DNA from: Vibrio halioticoli NBRC 102217
GTDB lineage: Bacteria; Pseudomonadota; Gammaproteobacteria; Enterobacterales; Vibrionaceae
Direction: 5' to 3'
DNA: 50,743 nucleotides
Assembly (NCBI RefSeq): GCF_000496695.1
Contig: NZ_BAUJ01000039.1
Coordinates: forward strand, 1-50,743
The position numbers and the translations under genes were made by a program. Positions 9,316-17,870 of this stretch are shown here, piece after piece. The stretch's first letter is position 1, and every line of letters begins with the position of its first letter. Under the pieces are notes generated by a model. The model ran no database searches. It had not been told where the DNA came from and saw only the letters and a list, made by a program, of their open reading frames with translations.

Positions 9316-10674
9316 TTAGTCGTACATTAATTTCTTCGCTTTTTCCGCGTCGAATTCTTTCAATGATTTGCGCGCTAAATGTCTAAAGGGTAGGGCTTTA
9401 ACAATTTCTTCTAAAGGCTGAATGGCAAATGCCCAGAAGATAGAGCCTCCAAAGCTCATAATGATTAGGGCGCACAATGGAATCGAGATAACCCACTGGC
9501 CGGTGAAGTTAATTTTAAATACTGCAGAAGTTTTGCCAAGAGCACGCAATACATGCCCGTGAACCGTGTTGTATCCACGTACAATAGGCAAGAAGATGTA
9601 CAGTGGTGCAATGGTCGCAAGTGCGACATAAGTCTCAGGATCAAGGTGTGGGTAGATTTTATTGATAACTAGGCTTATTACGCCAAAGAACAGGGCACAA
9701 ATGATAGAGATCACCACTGCGATGTTGATGCTAGTGTCTACGTTTTTCACCAAATCGTCCATTTTATTAGAGCCAATGGCCTGACTGATGGAAATAGCGG
9801 AAGACAATGCCCACGCGGTAATAAACTGGGTACCAGAACGTAGCCACGGCATAATTAGGGTGATGGCTACATAAGCGTTGATGTTGAGCTGTGAATAGAG
9901 CAGCTGATAAACCGTTGCACCAATGGATAAAATGGTCATGTTAGCGGCAATGGGAAACACTTCAATAAAGTGGTTTTTGATGCTCATTGCCAAGCCATTT
10001 AAGTGTTTTTTGAACGGGAGTTCAATATCTTCTGCGTAACGAATGCATAACAATAGGTAAGCCATTCGCACCATGATCGCAATTAAGGTGCCGGTAGCCG
10101 CTCCTTTTAATCCCATTCCTTCAAAGCCAGCAAATCCATATATAAGTAAATACGAAATAATCGCATTTAGTGGCATTTCAATCAGGTAACCTTTAAAAGG
10201 TATTTTGGTTCTTCCTAGGCTATTAAATAATGAAATAATAACTTGGGTAATTGCGTTAAATAAAACTAAATACTGTGAAACAGATAAATATTGATTTACT
10301 TCATGATACAACGACGGATCGCTAGTAAGTGCTTCTATTAATTGATGATTGAATATTTGCAGTAATGCCAAGAATATAACAGCAACCGAAAAGTTGATGC
10401 TCATTCCCGCCCAAAACCCTTTTGCTAAAGAGGACTTAATACCTGAGCCAACCGCACGACTAAGAACCAATTGAGTGCCATTGGCAAGCGCCATTTGGAT
10501 GCCGATGATAAAGGCCACAATAGTACTGGCAATGCCCATAGCCGCCAGTGAGACTTCACCAAGAGGAGAAACCTGGAAGGTATCGATCATCAGCATGGAT
10601 TGCATCAGAAGGGCATTGAGAGCCAGTGGCCAAGCAATAGAAATATTTTTCTTGATGTAAGATTGAGCTGCCAC
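9316..10674 (-). CDS. MATE-family multidrug/solute efflux protein
   Basis: An inner-membrane protein of 452 residues with about 12 hydrophobic helices and the repeated six-helix layout of MATE transporters (MSMLMIDTFQVSPLGEVSLAAMG near the N terminus, then a similar half from about residue 230). MATE proteins export cationic drugs or metabolites by sodium or proton antiport. It lies downstream of the minus-strand GntR regulator but is separated from it by a hairpin with a T run, so joint transcription is uncertain. Its substrate, and any tie to alginate use, are unknown. No operator motif was seen ahead of it. Confidence 0.85.
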   Translation of the reverse strand: MAAQSYIKKNISIAWPLALNALLMQSMLMIDTFQVSPLGEVSLAAMGIASTIVAFIIGIQMALANGTQLVLSRAVGSGIKSSLAKGFWAGMSINFSVAVIFLALLQIFNHQLIEALTSDPSLYHEVNQYLSVSQYLVLFNAITQVIISLFNSLGRTKIPFKGYLIEMPLNAIISYLLIYGFAGFEGMGLKGAATGTLIAIMVRMAYLLLCIRYAEDIELPFKKHLNGLAMSIKNHFIEVFPIAANMTILSIGATVYQLLYSQLNINAYVAITLIMPWLRSGTQFITAWALSSAISISQAIGSNKMDDLVKNVDTSINIAVVISIICALFFGVISLVINKIYPHLDPETYVALATIAPLYIFLPIVRGYNTVHGHVLRALGKTSAVFKINFTGQWVISIPLCALIIMSFGGSIFWAFAIQPLEEIVKALPFRHLARKSLKEFDAEKAKKLMYD

Positions 10675-10691
10675 TGGGTACCTTTATTAAT

Positions 10692-10756
10692 AAAAAAAGT
10701 CTTAAAGCATGACCGAATGCGTTAGTTACAACGCAAATAGGTAAGTTTTAAGACTT
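10692..10756 (-). terminator. Probable terminator of the minus-strand GntR gene, with nested hairpin
   Basis: AAGTCTTAAA (10697-10706) pairs with TTTAAGACTT (10747-10756). A nested stem TGCGTT/AACGCA lies between them (10718-10723 with 10730-10735). On the minus strand the outer stem ends in a T run. Confidence 0.55.
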
Positions 10757-10815
10757 AGATCATGCCACTGAATGAGCATCTAATCAATAAATGAAACGTT
10801 AGTTTATATTTTAGT

Positions 10816-11526
10816 TTAAGAAACTTTAGCTAACGTTTGGTTGCCATCATCAAGTAGCACTCTAGATGCAATGCGCGCTTGCTCTGAATTGCCTGACATG
10901 ATGGAGTCGTATATGGCTTGGTGCTCAGCCATACAGAAACGTCCGCCCATTGCGGAGTAATCGATAAACTGTTTAAAGATTGCCGACAGAATATTGCTAA
11001 AAGGTACGTAAAATTGATTCCCTGTCGCTAAGAAGATAGTTTGATGGAACAAAAGGTCGTTAATACCCCAACGTTCGTAGTCAAACTCAGTGGCAGCGAT
11101 AGTCATGCACTGAAAGTACTTAGAGAGGTCTTTGCGTTGTTCCACTGTGGCATTTTTGGCCGCCAGTGCACAAGCTTCAGGTTCGATGGCTTTACGAAGC
11201 CCTAAAAACTGTGCCAGAAATGGTTTAATGTCTTCTAAATCTTGGATCCATTCGATAAATTGAGGGTCAAGAAAATGCCATTCGCCACGAGGGCAAATAC
11301 GAGTGCCTACCTTAGGCTTAGATTGAATTAACCCTTTTGCTGAAAGAAGTTTCGTTGATTCTCGCAATGCAGTACGACTTACCCCGAATGCTTCACATAG
11401 CTCTGTTTCACAAGGGATCTTTTGATTTTCTTTGAGTTCACCAGACAAAATCTTACGAGCAATTTGTCTTGCTACTTGAACGTGAATTCGACGGTCTGAA
11501 TTCTCTACCAACGCGAAAAACGACAT
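10816..11526 (-). CDS. FadR-type GntR transcriptional regulator (FCD domain), paralogue 1
   Basis: A 236-residue regulator with an N-terminal winged helix (about 10-85; recognition helix SRTALRESTKLLSAKGL) and a C-terminal FCD ligand-binding domain (about 95-230). FCD domains often bind a metal and a carboxylated sugar metabolite, so an alginate breakdown product is a reasonable effector (inference). The frame is open ten codons further to 11556, but the ATG at 11526 has AGGTGG just upstream and aligns with the start of the paralogue. It is divergent from the second GntR gene at 12130, and the two recognition helices are almost identical. It is a candidate binder of the TTGTANTACAA operators. 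Confidence 0.88.
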   Translation of the reverse strand: MSFFALVENSDRRIHVQVARQIARKILSGELKENQKIPCETELCEAFGVSRTALRESTKLLSAKGLIQSKPKVGTRICPRGEWHFLDPQFIEWIQDLEDIKPFLAQFLGLRKAIEPEACALAAKNATVEQRKDLSKYFQCMTIAATEFDYERWGINDLLFHQTIFLATGNQFYVPFSNILSAIFKQFIDYSAMGGRFCMAEHQAIYDSIMSGNSEQARIASRVLLDDGNQTLAKVS

Positions 11527-12129
11527 GTTACCACCTGAGTCATATATAAAAAGCAAGCTTTAACTCGCTTAAAAGGTCATTAGTTAATTAATGACAGTAA
11601 GATCTTTATACGATCTTTTTTGTTTTCAGGTAGGTAAATATGCCTTTAAAAGTAACGTTGATTAATAATCGTTTACTTTAATAAATACAAAGAAATATAC
11701 CGCATTCGATGTTTTTATTTGATGTGCCTTATTTGAGTAAATGCACATTGTTGGATAAAGGGAATATGTATGATAATAAATTGACTTAAACCGTTCATAT
11801 TCAAGATCCTACCTGACTTCATTATGTTATTAAAATAATACAATAAGATTTTACAACTTCAACTAATTATGACTAATTTGGCAAATTGCAAGTCTAAATT
11901 AAGACATTAGTCACGAAAATAGAAATTCTTACAGGGTGTAAATAAATGTAATGTTAACTTATTGTTGGCTTGATGTAGCGGTATTGTGTGGCTCGTTATC
12001 GATTTTTGTTCACCAATAAGCCTACAATTACTGGGGTGTATCACGTTTGCAAGTTCTGTTTGTGACGCATACGTTTCAAGGTGCTATATTCAACCTTAGA
12101 TAATACATTTATATAAGTAAGTTAAAATT
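11527..12129. other. Divergent intergenic region between the two GntR genes
   Basis: About 600 bp, AT-rich, with no ORF of note. It must hold both promoters. No full TTGTANTACAA site was found. Only a half-site (AATACAAT near 11837) is present, so autoregulation through the same motif is not supported. Confidence 0.6.
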
Positions 12130-12849
12130 ATGGCTGGTTCATTTAATTCAATAGCAGGCTCTAAACGAAGCCTGCATGTACAAGTTGCTCGGGAGATTGC
12201 TCGGGGTATTCTTTCTGGGAATCTTGCTCAAGGGTCTATTTTACCTGGCGAGATGACGCTTTGTGAACAGTTCGGTATTAGTCGTACCGCACTTCGCGAA
12301 GCAGTAAAACTGCTTACCTCTAAAGGGCTGCTTGAGTCTCGCCCAAAAGTGGGTACAAAAGTGGTAAACCGCGCTTACTGGAACTTTTTAGACCCTCAAT
12401 TAATTGAATGGATGGATGGTTTAGCGGATGTCGATCTATTCTGTTTCCAATTCTTAGGCCTTCGCCGTGCTATTGAGCCTGAAGCATGTGCGCTTGCCGC
12501 TCAATATGCGACAGCTGAGCAACGTATCGAGCTTTCGGAGACGTTCCAAGAGATGGTGGAAGTGGCATCTGAAGATGAATTAAACATTGAGCGTTGGACT
12601 GATGTTGACATGCGTTTTCATAGTTTAATATTTAATTCAACGGGCAACGATTTCTACCTTCCATTTGGCAACATTCTCACTACTATGTTCGTCAATTTCA
12701 TTGTGCACTCATCAGAAGAAGGTAATACCTGTATTAATGAGCACCGCGAAATTTACGATGCAATTATGGCAGGCAATAGCGATAAAGCGAGACAAGCTTC
12801 AGCTAACCATCTTCAAGAAGGTAAACACCGTTTACCAGCTGTGAGCTAG
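12130..12849 (+). CDS. FadR-type GntR transcriptional regulator (FCD domain), paralogue 2
   Basis: A 239-residue regulator with the same architecture as the divergent neighbour: winged helix with SRTALREAVKLLTSKGL, the conserved link RPKVGTKV, and an FCD domain with acidic and histidine residues (DVDMRFHSLIF, NEHREIYDAI) that look like the metal site. The FadR subfamily binds palindromes of the type t.GTa.tAC.a, which the operators of this locus match exactly. Which of the two paralogues controls which operator class cannot be read here. A strong terminator follows, so it is probably monocistronic. Confidence 0.88.
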   Translation: MAGSFNSIAGSKRSLHVQVAREIARGILSGNLAQGSILPGEMTLCEQFGISRTALREAVKLLTSKGLLESRPKVGTKVVNRAYWNFLDPQLIEWMDGLADVDLFCFQFLGLRRAIEPEACALAAQYATAEQRIELSETFQEMVEVASEDELNIERWTDVDMRFHSLIFNSTGNDFYLPFGNILTTMFVNFIVHSSEEGNTCINEHREIYDAIMAGNSDKARQASANHLQEGKHRLPAVS

Positions 12850-12870
12850 GCAAAACCTAGTCTTGAGTTA

Positions 12871-12899
12871 AAAAAGCACGCTTTTGCGTGTTTTTTTTT
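12871..12899 (+). terminator. Intrinsic terminator of GntR paralogue 2
   Basis: A hairpin with CACGC (12877-12881) pairing GCGTG (12886-12890), extended by A/T pairs, is followed by a long T run. Confidence 0.88.
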
Positions 12900-13031
12900 A
12901 ATTTTTTTTTAATTTTTTTTTCGGTATTACACTTCACATTAATTACATTTTGCTTACTAATTAAATCTTTAGCTATATAATAATACTATACGGCGGATTT
13001 TCCCCCTTCAGCATAGTGAATGAGACTTAAT

Positions 13032-14897
13032 ATGCCAGAATCTCTACTACCCAATATTATTCAATTTCTGAGTCAGATTGACCCTTTTGACAAGATCCCG
13101 AAACCTGCGTTGCGTGAACTTGCCTCACAAGTACAGATTACTTATTTAAGTAAAGGTGAAAATGTCGATCTGTGTACTGAAGGGGACGAAAAGTACCTTT
13201 ATATCGTGCGCACAGGGTCAATGGAGCAACGTAAGTCTGATGGGGTGTTAAGAGCTCGATTAGGCGCGGAAGATTTATTCGGCTTTACCTTTTTAGACAG
13301 CACAATCGACAGCGATAAGGGCTATAAAGCGGTGGCGATTGAGCACACCTTGCTTTACTTGATTCCTCATTCCGCACTGCAGCAATTATTTAAAGCGTCT
13401 CCTGAGAGTGCGGAGCACTTTGCATCCAAAGCGCAAGTTCGTCTTAAGTCGGCATTAGATGTGGTGTGGTCCGATAAAGAGAAAGGCCTCTTTATTAAAC
13501 GTGTTAAAGAAGTCGCCAGCGGTCGTGTTGCGGTGGTACAAGCCAATCAAACCATTCAGGAAGTGGCGCATGAGATGCGTATCGTTAAGCGAACCTCTTG
13601 TGCAGTTATTTATGATAACGACGAAATTGTCGGTCTGATTACTGACCGTGATATGACTAAGCGCGTTATTGCGCTAGGCGCTTCGATTGATCAGCCTATT
13701 TCTACGGTAATGACGTATTCACCTTTGACGATTAAGCCAGATGATTTGGTGTTGCACGCCGCATCGGTAATGATGCAGTTTAATATCCGCAACTTACCAA
13801 TTGTAGAAAACAATAAAGTCATCGGTCTATTGACCACTTCGCATTTGGTTCAGAACCACCGCGTACAAGCTATCTTCTTGATTGAAAAAATCAAATACGC
13901 CACGAGCGTGTCAACATTGGCGAGCTTTACTCCAGAAAGACAAGCCATATTTGAAGCTTTGGTTGAAGGCAAGGTTGGCCCTGAAGTGATAGGGCAGGTA
14001 ATGACCATGATCATGGATGCCTATACCCGTCGCATTATTCAAATTTCCATTGATAAATTGGGACCGCCACCTTGTGAGTTTGCTTGGATAGTGGCCGGTT
14101 CACATGCGCGAAATGAAGTTCACATGCTGTCAGATCAAGATAGCGCCATTGTATTGGCCGATGATGTGACTGAAAATGATAAAATCTACTTTAAGCATTT
14201 GGCCAGCCTAGTGTGTAATGGTCTGGCAAGTTGTGATTACCCGCTTTGTTCGGGTGACTATATGGCGATGAATCCGAAATGGTGTCAGCCAGTCAGCGTT
14301 TGGAAACATTACTATAAAAAATGGGTTGCCAACCCTGAATACGAGCGCTTGCTCAATATCAGTGTGTTCTTAGAAATCCGTTCTATTTATGGCAATAACC
14401 ACTTTGAAAAAGTGCTGCGTGATGAGATGTATGCCAACATTCGTCAAAGTCGCGAATTCTTGCTGATGCTAACCAATGATGCAACCAATACTAGCCCTCC
14501 ATTAGGTATCTTTAATAGCTTGGTACTGGAAAAGTCAGGGGAAAACAAGAAAACCTTGAATGTGAAGAAATACGCCATCACCTTGATCATCGACTTGGCG
14601 CGTATTTATGGTTTAGCTGTAGAAAGCGATCATTCAGCGACAGACAAACGTTTTCAAGCTGCTTATGAGAAAGGATTTTTGTCTGAAGATTCATACAAGA
14701 ATATTTTAGGGGCGTATGAGTTTATTTTATCGTTCAGATTTAACCATCAGCTGACGGCATTGAAAAATGGTGAAGAGCCAAACAACAACATAGATCCAAA
14801 TAGCTTTGGTAGTTTTGAACGAGGTCACTTAAAAGACGCCTTTAGGATCATCGCTGATCTGCAAGAGGCCGTTAAAGTTCGTTTTGGGACACGATAA
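13032..14897 (+). CDS. Cyclic-nucleotide-binding/CBS/DUF294 putative nucleotidyltransferase
   Basis: A cytoplasmic multidomain protein. It has a cNMP-binding domain (about 20-130), a pair of CBS domains (about 160-290), a DUF294 nucleotidyltransferase-like domain (GSHARNEVHMLSDQDSAIVL, with the G-S and D-x-D pattern) and a DUF294 C-terminal domain. Such proteins are thought to act as signal-responsive nucleotidyltransferases; the target is unknown. The frame opens at ATG 13020, but ATG 13032 (MPESLLPN) has a better-spaced GAG and is preferred. It is followed after 3 bp by a DnaQ-like exonuclease, a pairing common in gamma-proteobacteria. It does not look like part of the alginate pathway. Confidence 0.85.
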   Translation: MPESLLPNIIQFLSQIDPFDKIPKPALRELASQVQITYLSKGENVDLCTEGDEKYLYIVRTGSMEQRKSDGVLRARLGAEDLFGFTFLDSTIDSDKGYKAVAIEHTLLYLIPHSALQQLFKASPESAEHFASKAQVRLKSALDVVWSDKEKGLFIKRVKEVASGRVAVVQANQTIQEVAHEMRIVKRTSCAVIYDNDEIVGLITDRDMTKRVIALGASIDQPISTVMTYSPLTIKPDDLVLHAASVMMQFNIRNLPIVENNKVIGLLTTSHLVQNHRVQAIFLIEKIKYATSVSTLASFTPERQAIFEALVEGKVGPEVIGQVMTMIMDAYTRRIIQISIDKLGPPPCEFAWIVAGSHARNEVHMLSDQDSAIVLADDVTENDKIYFKHLASLVCNGLASCDYPLCSGDYMAMNPKWCQPVSVWKHYYKKWVANPEYERLLNISVFLEIRSIYGNNHFEKVLRDEMYANIRQSREFLLMLTNDATNTSPPLGIFNSLVLEKSGENKKTLNVKKYAITLIIDLARIYGLAVESDHSATDKRFQAAYEKGFLSEDSYKNILGAYEFILSFRFNHQLTALKNGEEPNNNIDPNSFGSFERGHLKDAFRIIADLQEAVKVRFGTR

Positions 14898-14900
14898 GCT

Positions 14901-15608
14901 ATGTTTGAATATTTCCATGTATTAGAGCGTACTAAGCGTGCGCGCAAAGCACTTGTAGAGAATATGGGCACGCCTTTGCTATTTAGGCGACTACTTGAAA
15001 GTCCCAGTCCTGAAGTGGGTACCTTGTCTAGTGAGCTTGATTATATTGTTTTAGATCTTGAAACCACTGGCCTTGATAGTGTCAATGATCTGATTTTGTC
15101 CATTGGTTGGGTTGTGATTTCGAAACGAAAGATCGACCTATCTGGTGCGTGTCATTTTTATATTAATCAAGAGTCACAAGTTAAACCTGAAACGGCGATC
15201 ATCAATCATATTACACCTGAAATGCTCACCGAAGGGGTGTCGATTCATGATGCGATGAAGGCTTTTTATGATGCGGCGTTAGGCAAGATCATTGTTGCTC
15301 ACGGCTGTATTGTGGAAGCCAATTTCATTAATCAGTATCTGAAAACCCATTATCGCATGTGGGATCTACCGTTAATTTGGCTCGATACACTATGTATTGA
15401 AAAGAAAATGGCGAAAGCGCGTAACGATACAGAAGATGTAGATTTGACCTTATCGGGAACAAGAGCACGTTATAAGCTACCAGAATATAACGGACATAAT
15501 GCATTGAGTGATGCTTTGGCTACTGCCGAACTGTTAATGGCGCAGATGAAGCGTTTAGAACCAGAGCATGATATAAAATTTGGTTATCTATATAAGCTAA
15601 GCTGTTAA
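14901..15608 (+). CDS. DnaQ-like DEDDh 3'-5' exonuclease
   Basis: A 235-residue exonuclease-fold protein of the DNA polymerase III epsilon type. Asp52 and Glu54 (LDLETTGLD), His199 and Asp204 (HNALSDALATAELL) are in place. The second motif reads AHGCIVEANFI, with Glu139 where DnaQ proteins normally have Asp, which may be normal for this subfamily or may change activity. It lacks the polymerase-binding tail expected of a true epsilon subunit. It starts 3 bp after the cNMP/CBS/DUF294 gene and forms an operon with it, so the two probably act together. Confidence 0.85.
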   Translation: MFEYFHVLERTKRARKALVENMGTPLLFRRLLESPSPEVGTLSSELDYIVLDLETTGLDSVNDLILSIGWVVISKRKIDLSGACHFYINQESQVKPETAIINHITPEMLTEGVSIHDAMKAFYDAALGKIIVAHGCIVEANFINQYLKTHYRMWDLPLIWLDTLCIEKKMAKARNDTEDVDLTLSGTRARYKLPEYNGHNALSDALATAELLMAQMKRLEPEHDIKFGYLYKLSC

Positions 15609-15636
15609 TTTTTAAAGTGTAATTTAGTTAAACTTG

Positions 15637-15668
15637 AAAGCCAGTAACCTCGTTACTGGCTTTATTAT
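15637..15668 (+). terminator. Intrinsic terminator after the exonuclease gene
   Basis: The stem AAAGCCAGTAAC/GTTACTGGCTTT (15637-15648 with 15652-15663) is followed by a T-rich tract. It lies between convergent genes. Confidence 0.85.
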
Positions 15669-15708
15669 TTTTGTGTTTTGCGCATTAGACGCAAGGTATA
15701 CTAAGCGA

Positions 15709-16413
15709 TTAGAAGCTGTAAGTAACACCAACACGGGTACGAAGCTGACGATCGCTATTTGTGCTACTTGGGCCATTGCTGTATTGAACGTTGCCTAACT
15801 CAAAGTAAGGTCTCCAGCTCCAGTCTTTCTCCTTGTAACCCACTTTAAAGTTGTAATCCCACTCGTTGGTTCTTTTAGCGGTATCACCACCAAACCACTT
15901 GTCATCATTAAACATATCTTCGGCATAGTTAGCTTCAAAGCCAAGTTGCAATGCACCAATATTGTAGTCGATGTTACCGGTGATTTTACTGCGGTTTACA
16001 GAATCTTTATCAGTAGAATCCGCGTAGTCTCTGAATTCATGGCGGTAACGAAGCTTTGTGGTGAGTCCTGAATCAAACTTATATTGTACGCGAACCTGTG
16101 GTTTATAAGTGATGCGATCATCGCCGAAAGTGATAGGCATAGAAGTGGTAATGCGCCAGTGATCGTCTAATTTGAAGTTATAGCCATATTCAAATTCATT
16201 GTCTGCCGAGCCCCATTCAGAAAATGGTTTACCCGTTTGTTTAGCTTCTAAACCAAAATAGTGATTTCCGACGCTAGAGCCAATTTTGATACGGCTAGCG
16301 TATGATTCGTCTTCATGCTTATATTCTTGACGGAAATCGACAGAAGCAGCGCTTACTGAAGCGGCTGCCACAGTGGTAATTAGAGCAAGAGTAACTTTGT
16401 TTAAAGCTTTCAT
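15709..16413 (-). CDS. KdgM-family oligouronate porin, paralogue 1
   Basis: An outer-membrane beta-barrel porin of the oligogalacturonate-specific KdgM family, here expected to pass alginate oligomers. From the chosen start it has 234 residues: a signal peptide with probable cleavage after VSA (mature start ASVDFRQEYKH), many arginine-rich strands (YRHEFRDY, QVRVQYKF) that line the pore in this family, and a terminal Phe (TRVGVTYSF) for barrel assembly. The frame is open to 16434, but the ATG at 16413 is preceded by AAGG at 8-nt spacing and gives a normal signal peptide. It is closely related to the next gene upstream at 16871. Its promoter carries a CRP site and an operator variant. Confidence 0.9.
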   Translation of the reverse strand: MKALNKVTLALITTVAAASVSAASVDFRQEYKHEDESYASRIKIGSSVGNHYFGLEAKQTGKPFSEWGSADNEFEYGYNFKLDDHWRITTSMPITFGDDRITYKPQVRVQYKFDSGLTTKLRYRHEFRDYADSTDKDSVNRSKITGNIDYNIGALQLGFEANYAEDMFNDDKWFGGDTAKRTNEWDYNFKVGYKEKDWSWRPYFELGNVQYSNGPSSTNSDRQLRTRVGVTYSF

Positions 16414-16870
16414 TTGATAACCCTTAGGAGTCATATGTTGGTGTTAATGTATGACAAATAGTGTAAGGATTCGCTGAGTGATATGCATGTGAGCTAGCTC
16501 ACTGAAAATATCGATTTTAGGCGTTTATATTTTCTAACGACACCGACTTGTTGAGTAAGCTATTGTTTTTATAGATGTTTATATTTAATGCATTAAGTTG
16601 CATAAAAATAGCTAAACCTTCAGTTATGTGCGGGTAATCGAACTGAATTTAGGTGTTTTAATATAAAGCTTGATGAGTATGCGGAGGATTTAGTGATGCA
16701 TCTCACAGCTTTGTTTTTCCAGGGGAGGGAGGGTGTATTCGCACTGTGTTGGTTTTGAAAATCACCTATCAACTATTATCAAATAAGGGGCCAATAATGG
16801 GCAGTAGTGATAGGCCGTACTGGTTACTAGTAAGACCTATCAAATATGGTTAGCTGTAAATATTGTGTGT
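16414..16870. other. Intergenic region between KdgM paralogues 1 and 2
   Basis: About 460 bp. The half near 16414-16505 holds the promoter, operator and CRP site of paralogue 1. The remainder shows no gene and no clear hairpin with a T run. Confidence 0.6.
16447..16505 (-). promoter_or_regulatory. CRP site and operator variant of KdgM paralogue 1
   Basis: On the minus strand the operator reads TTGTCATACAT (16457 down to 16447). A CRP site TGTGA-N6-TCACT (9 of 10) lies at 16488-16503 within the palindrome GTGAGCTAGCTCAC. The centres are 43.5 bp apart, close to the layout of paralogues 3 and 4. Confidence 0.65.
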
Positions 16871-17578
16871 TTAAAAGCTATAAGTTAGACCTACACGGGT
16901 GCGTAATTGGCGGTTACTGTTAGTGACACTAGGTCCGTTGCTGTATTGAACATTGCCTAGCTCTATGTAAGGTCTCCAATCCCAATCGGTTTCTTTGTAG
17001 CCAATTTTAACGTTGTAATCCCATTCATTGTGACGTTTCGCTGATTTACCACCAAACCATTCATTGTCATGAAAGAAATCTTCTGCATAGTTAGCTTCAA
17101 ATCCCAATTGCAATGCACCAACTTTATAGTCTAAGTTGCCAGTGATTTTACTGCGATCAATAGAGTCTTTATCTGATTTGTCGCCAGTGTAGTTGCGAAA
17201 TTCATGTCGGTAACGAAGTTTACTGGTTAAACCCGAATCAAATTTGTATTGCACACGAACTTGCGGTTTGTAAGTGACGCGATCATTGCCGAATGTGATT
17301 GGCATTGATGGGGTGATGCGCCATTTTTTATTCACTTTGAAGTTATAGCCATAGACAAATTCATTATCTGCCGCTTGCCAATCTGAAATCGGTTTACCGG
17401 TTTGTTTAGCTTCAAGGCTAAAGAAGTGATGGCCAACGCTGCTGCCAACTTTGACACGGCTAGCATAGGATTTATCATTGTGTTTATATTCTTGACGGTA
17501 GTCTACTGAGGCAGCGTTTGCAGATACAGCGACCACGGTAGCTACAATGAATAACGTTATCTGGTGCTTTTTAATCAT
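16871..17578 (-). CDS. KdgM-family oligouronate porin, paralogue 2
   Basis: An outer-membrane porin of 235 residues, closely similar to paralogue 1 throughout (QVRVQYKFDSGLT, LRYRHEFRNY, GALQLGFEANYAED). It has an N-terminal signal peptide with probable cleavage after ANA (mature ASVDYRQEYKH) and a C-terminal Phe. A tandem duplication with paralogue 1 is the simplest origin. It lies downstream of the PL7 lyase on the same strand, with a terminator at 17820 between them, and has its own diverged operator-like sequence upstream. Passage of alginate oligomers is inferred from the family and the locus. Confidence 0.9.
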   Translation of the reverse strand: MIKKHQITLFIVATVVAVSANAASVDYRQEYKHNDKSYASRVKVGSSVGHHFFSLEAKQTGKPISDWQAADNEFVYGYNFKVNKKWRITPSMPITFGNDRVTYKPQVRVQYKFDSGLTSKLRYRHEFRNYTGDKSDKDSIDRSKITGNLDYKVGALQLGFEANYAEDFFHDNEWFGGKSAKRHNEWDYNVKIGYKETDWDWRPYIELGNVQYSNGPSVTNSNRQLRTRVGLTYSF

Positions 17579-17597
17579 TTTTCATAAATCTGTAATT

Positions 17598-17617
17598 TTG
17601 TCTTACGGTATGACGAA
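17598..17617 (-). promoter_or_regulatory. Diverged double operator ahead of KdgM paralogue 2
   Basis: TTGTCTTACGG on the plus strand overlaps TCGTCATACCG on the minus strand, giving a 20-bp imperfect palindrome. Each half is a degraded copy of TTGTCATACA(A/T). No CRP-like site was found nearby. Confidence 0.4.
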
Positions 17618-17819
17618 TAAAATAAAGTCGCGATAATACGCTGATAGCAAACAGCTTGTCATTATTTTTATCCGCGATTTTGCATATTTATTTAGTAATG
17701 TAATTGAGAGTGGAGATGAGTAGGGTGAAAATACATCATTTTATTTAAATGAGTTTGTGTGCGTGCATATTAATAAAATCAATACTTGCGAATGCTTCTT
17801 AGCGTGTATCCGACAGGCA

Positions 17820-17846
17820 TAAAAAAGCGACCGGAGAGGTCGCTTT
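17820..17846 (-). terminator. Intrinsic terminator of the PL7 lyase gene
   Basis: The stem AAAGCGACC/GGTCGCTTT (17824-17832 with 17838-17846, loop GGAGA) is followed by a T run on the minus strand. Confidence 0.9.
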
Positions 17847-17870
17847 GATGGAGATATAAGAGATGCTTGC

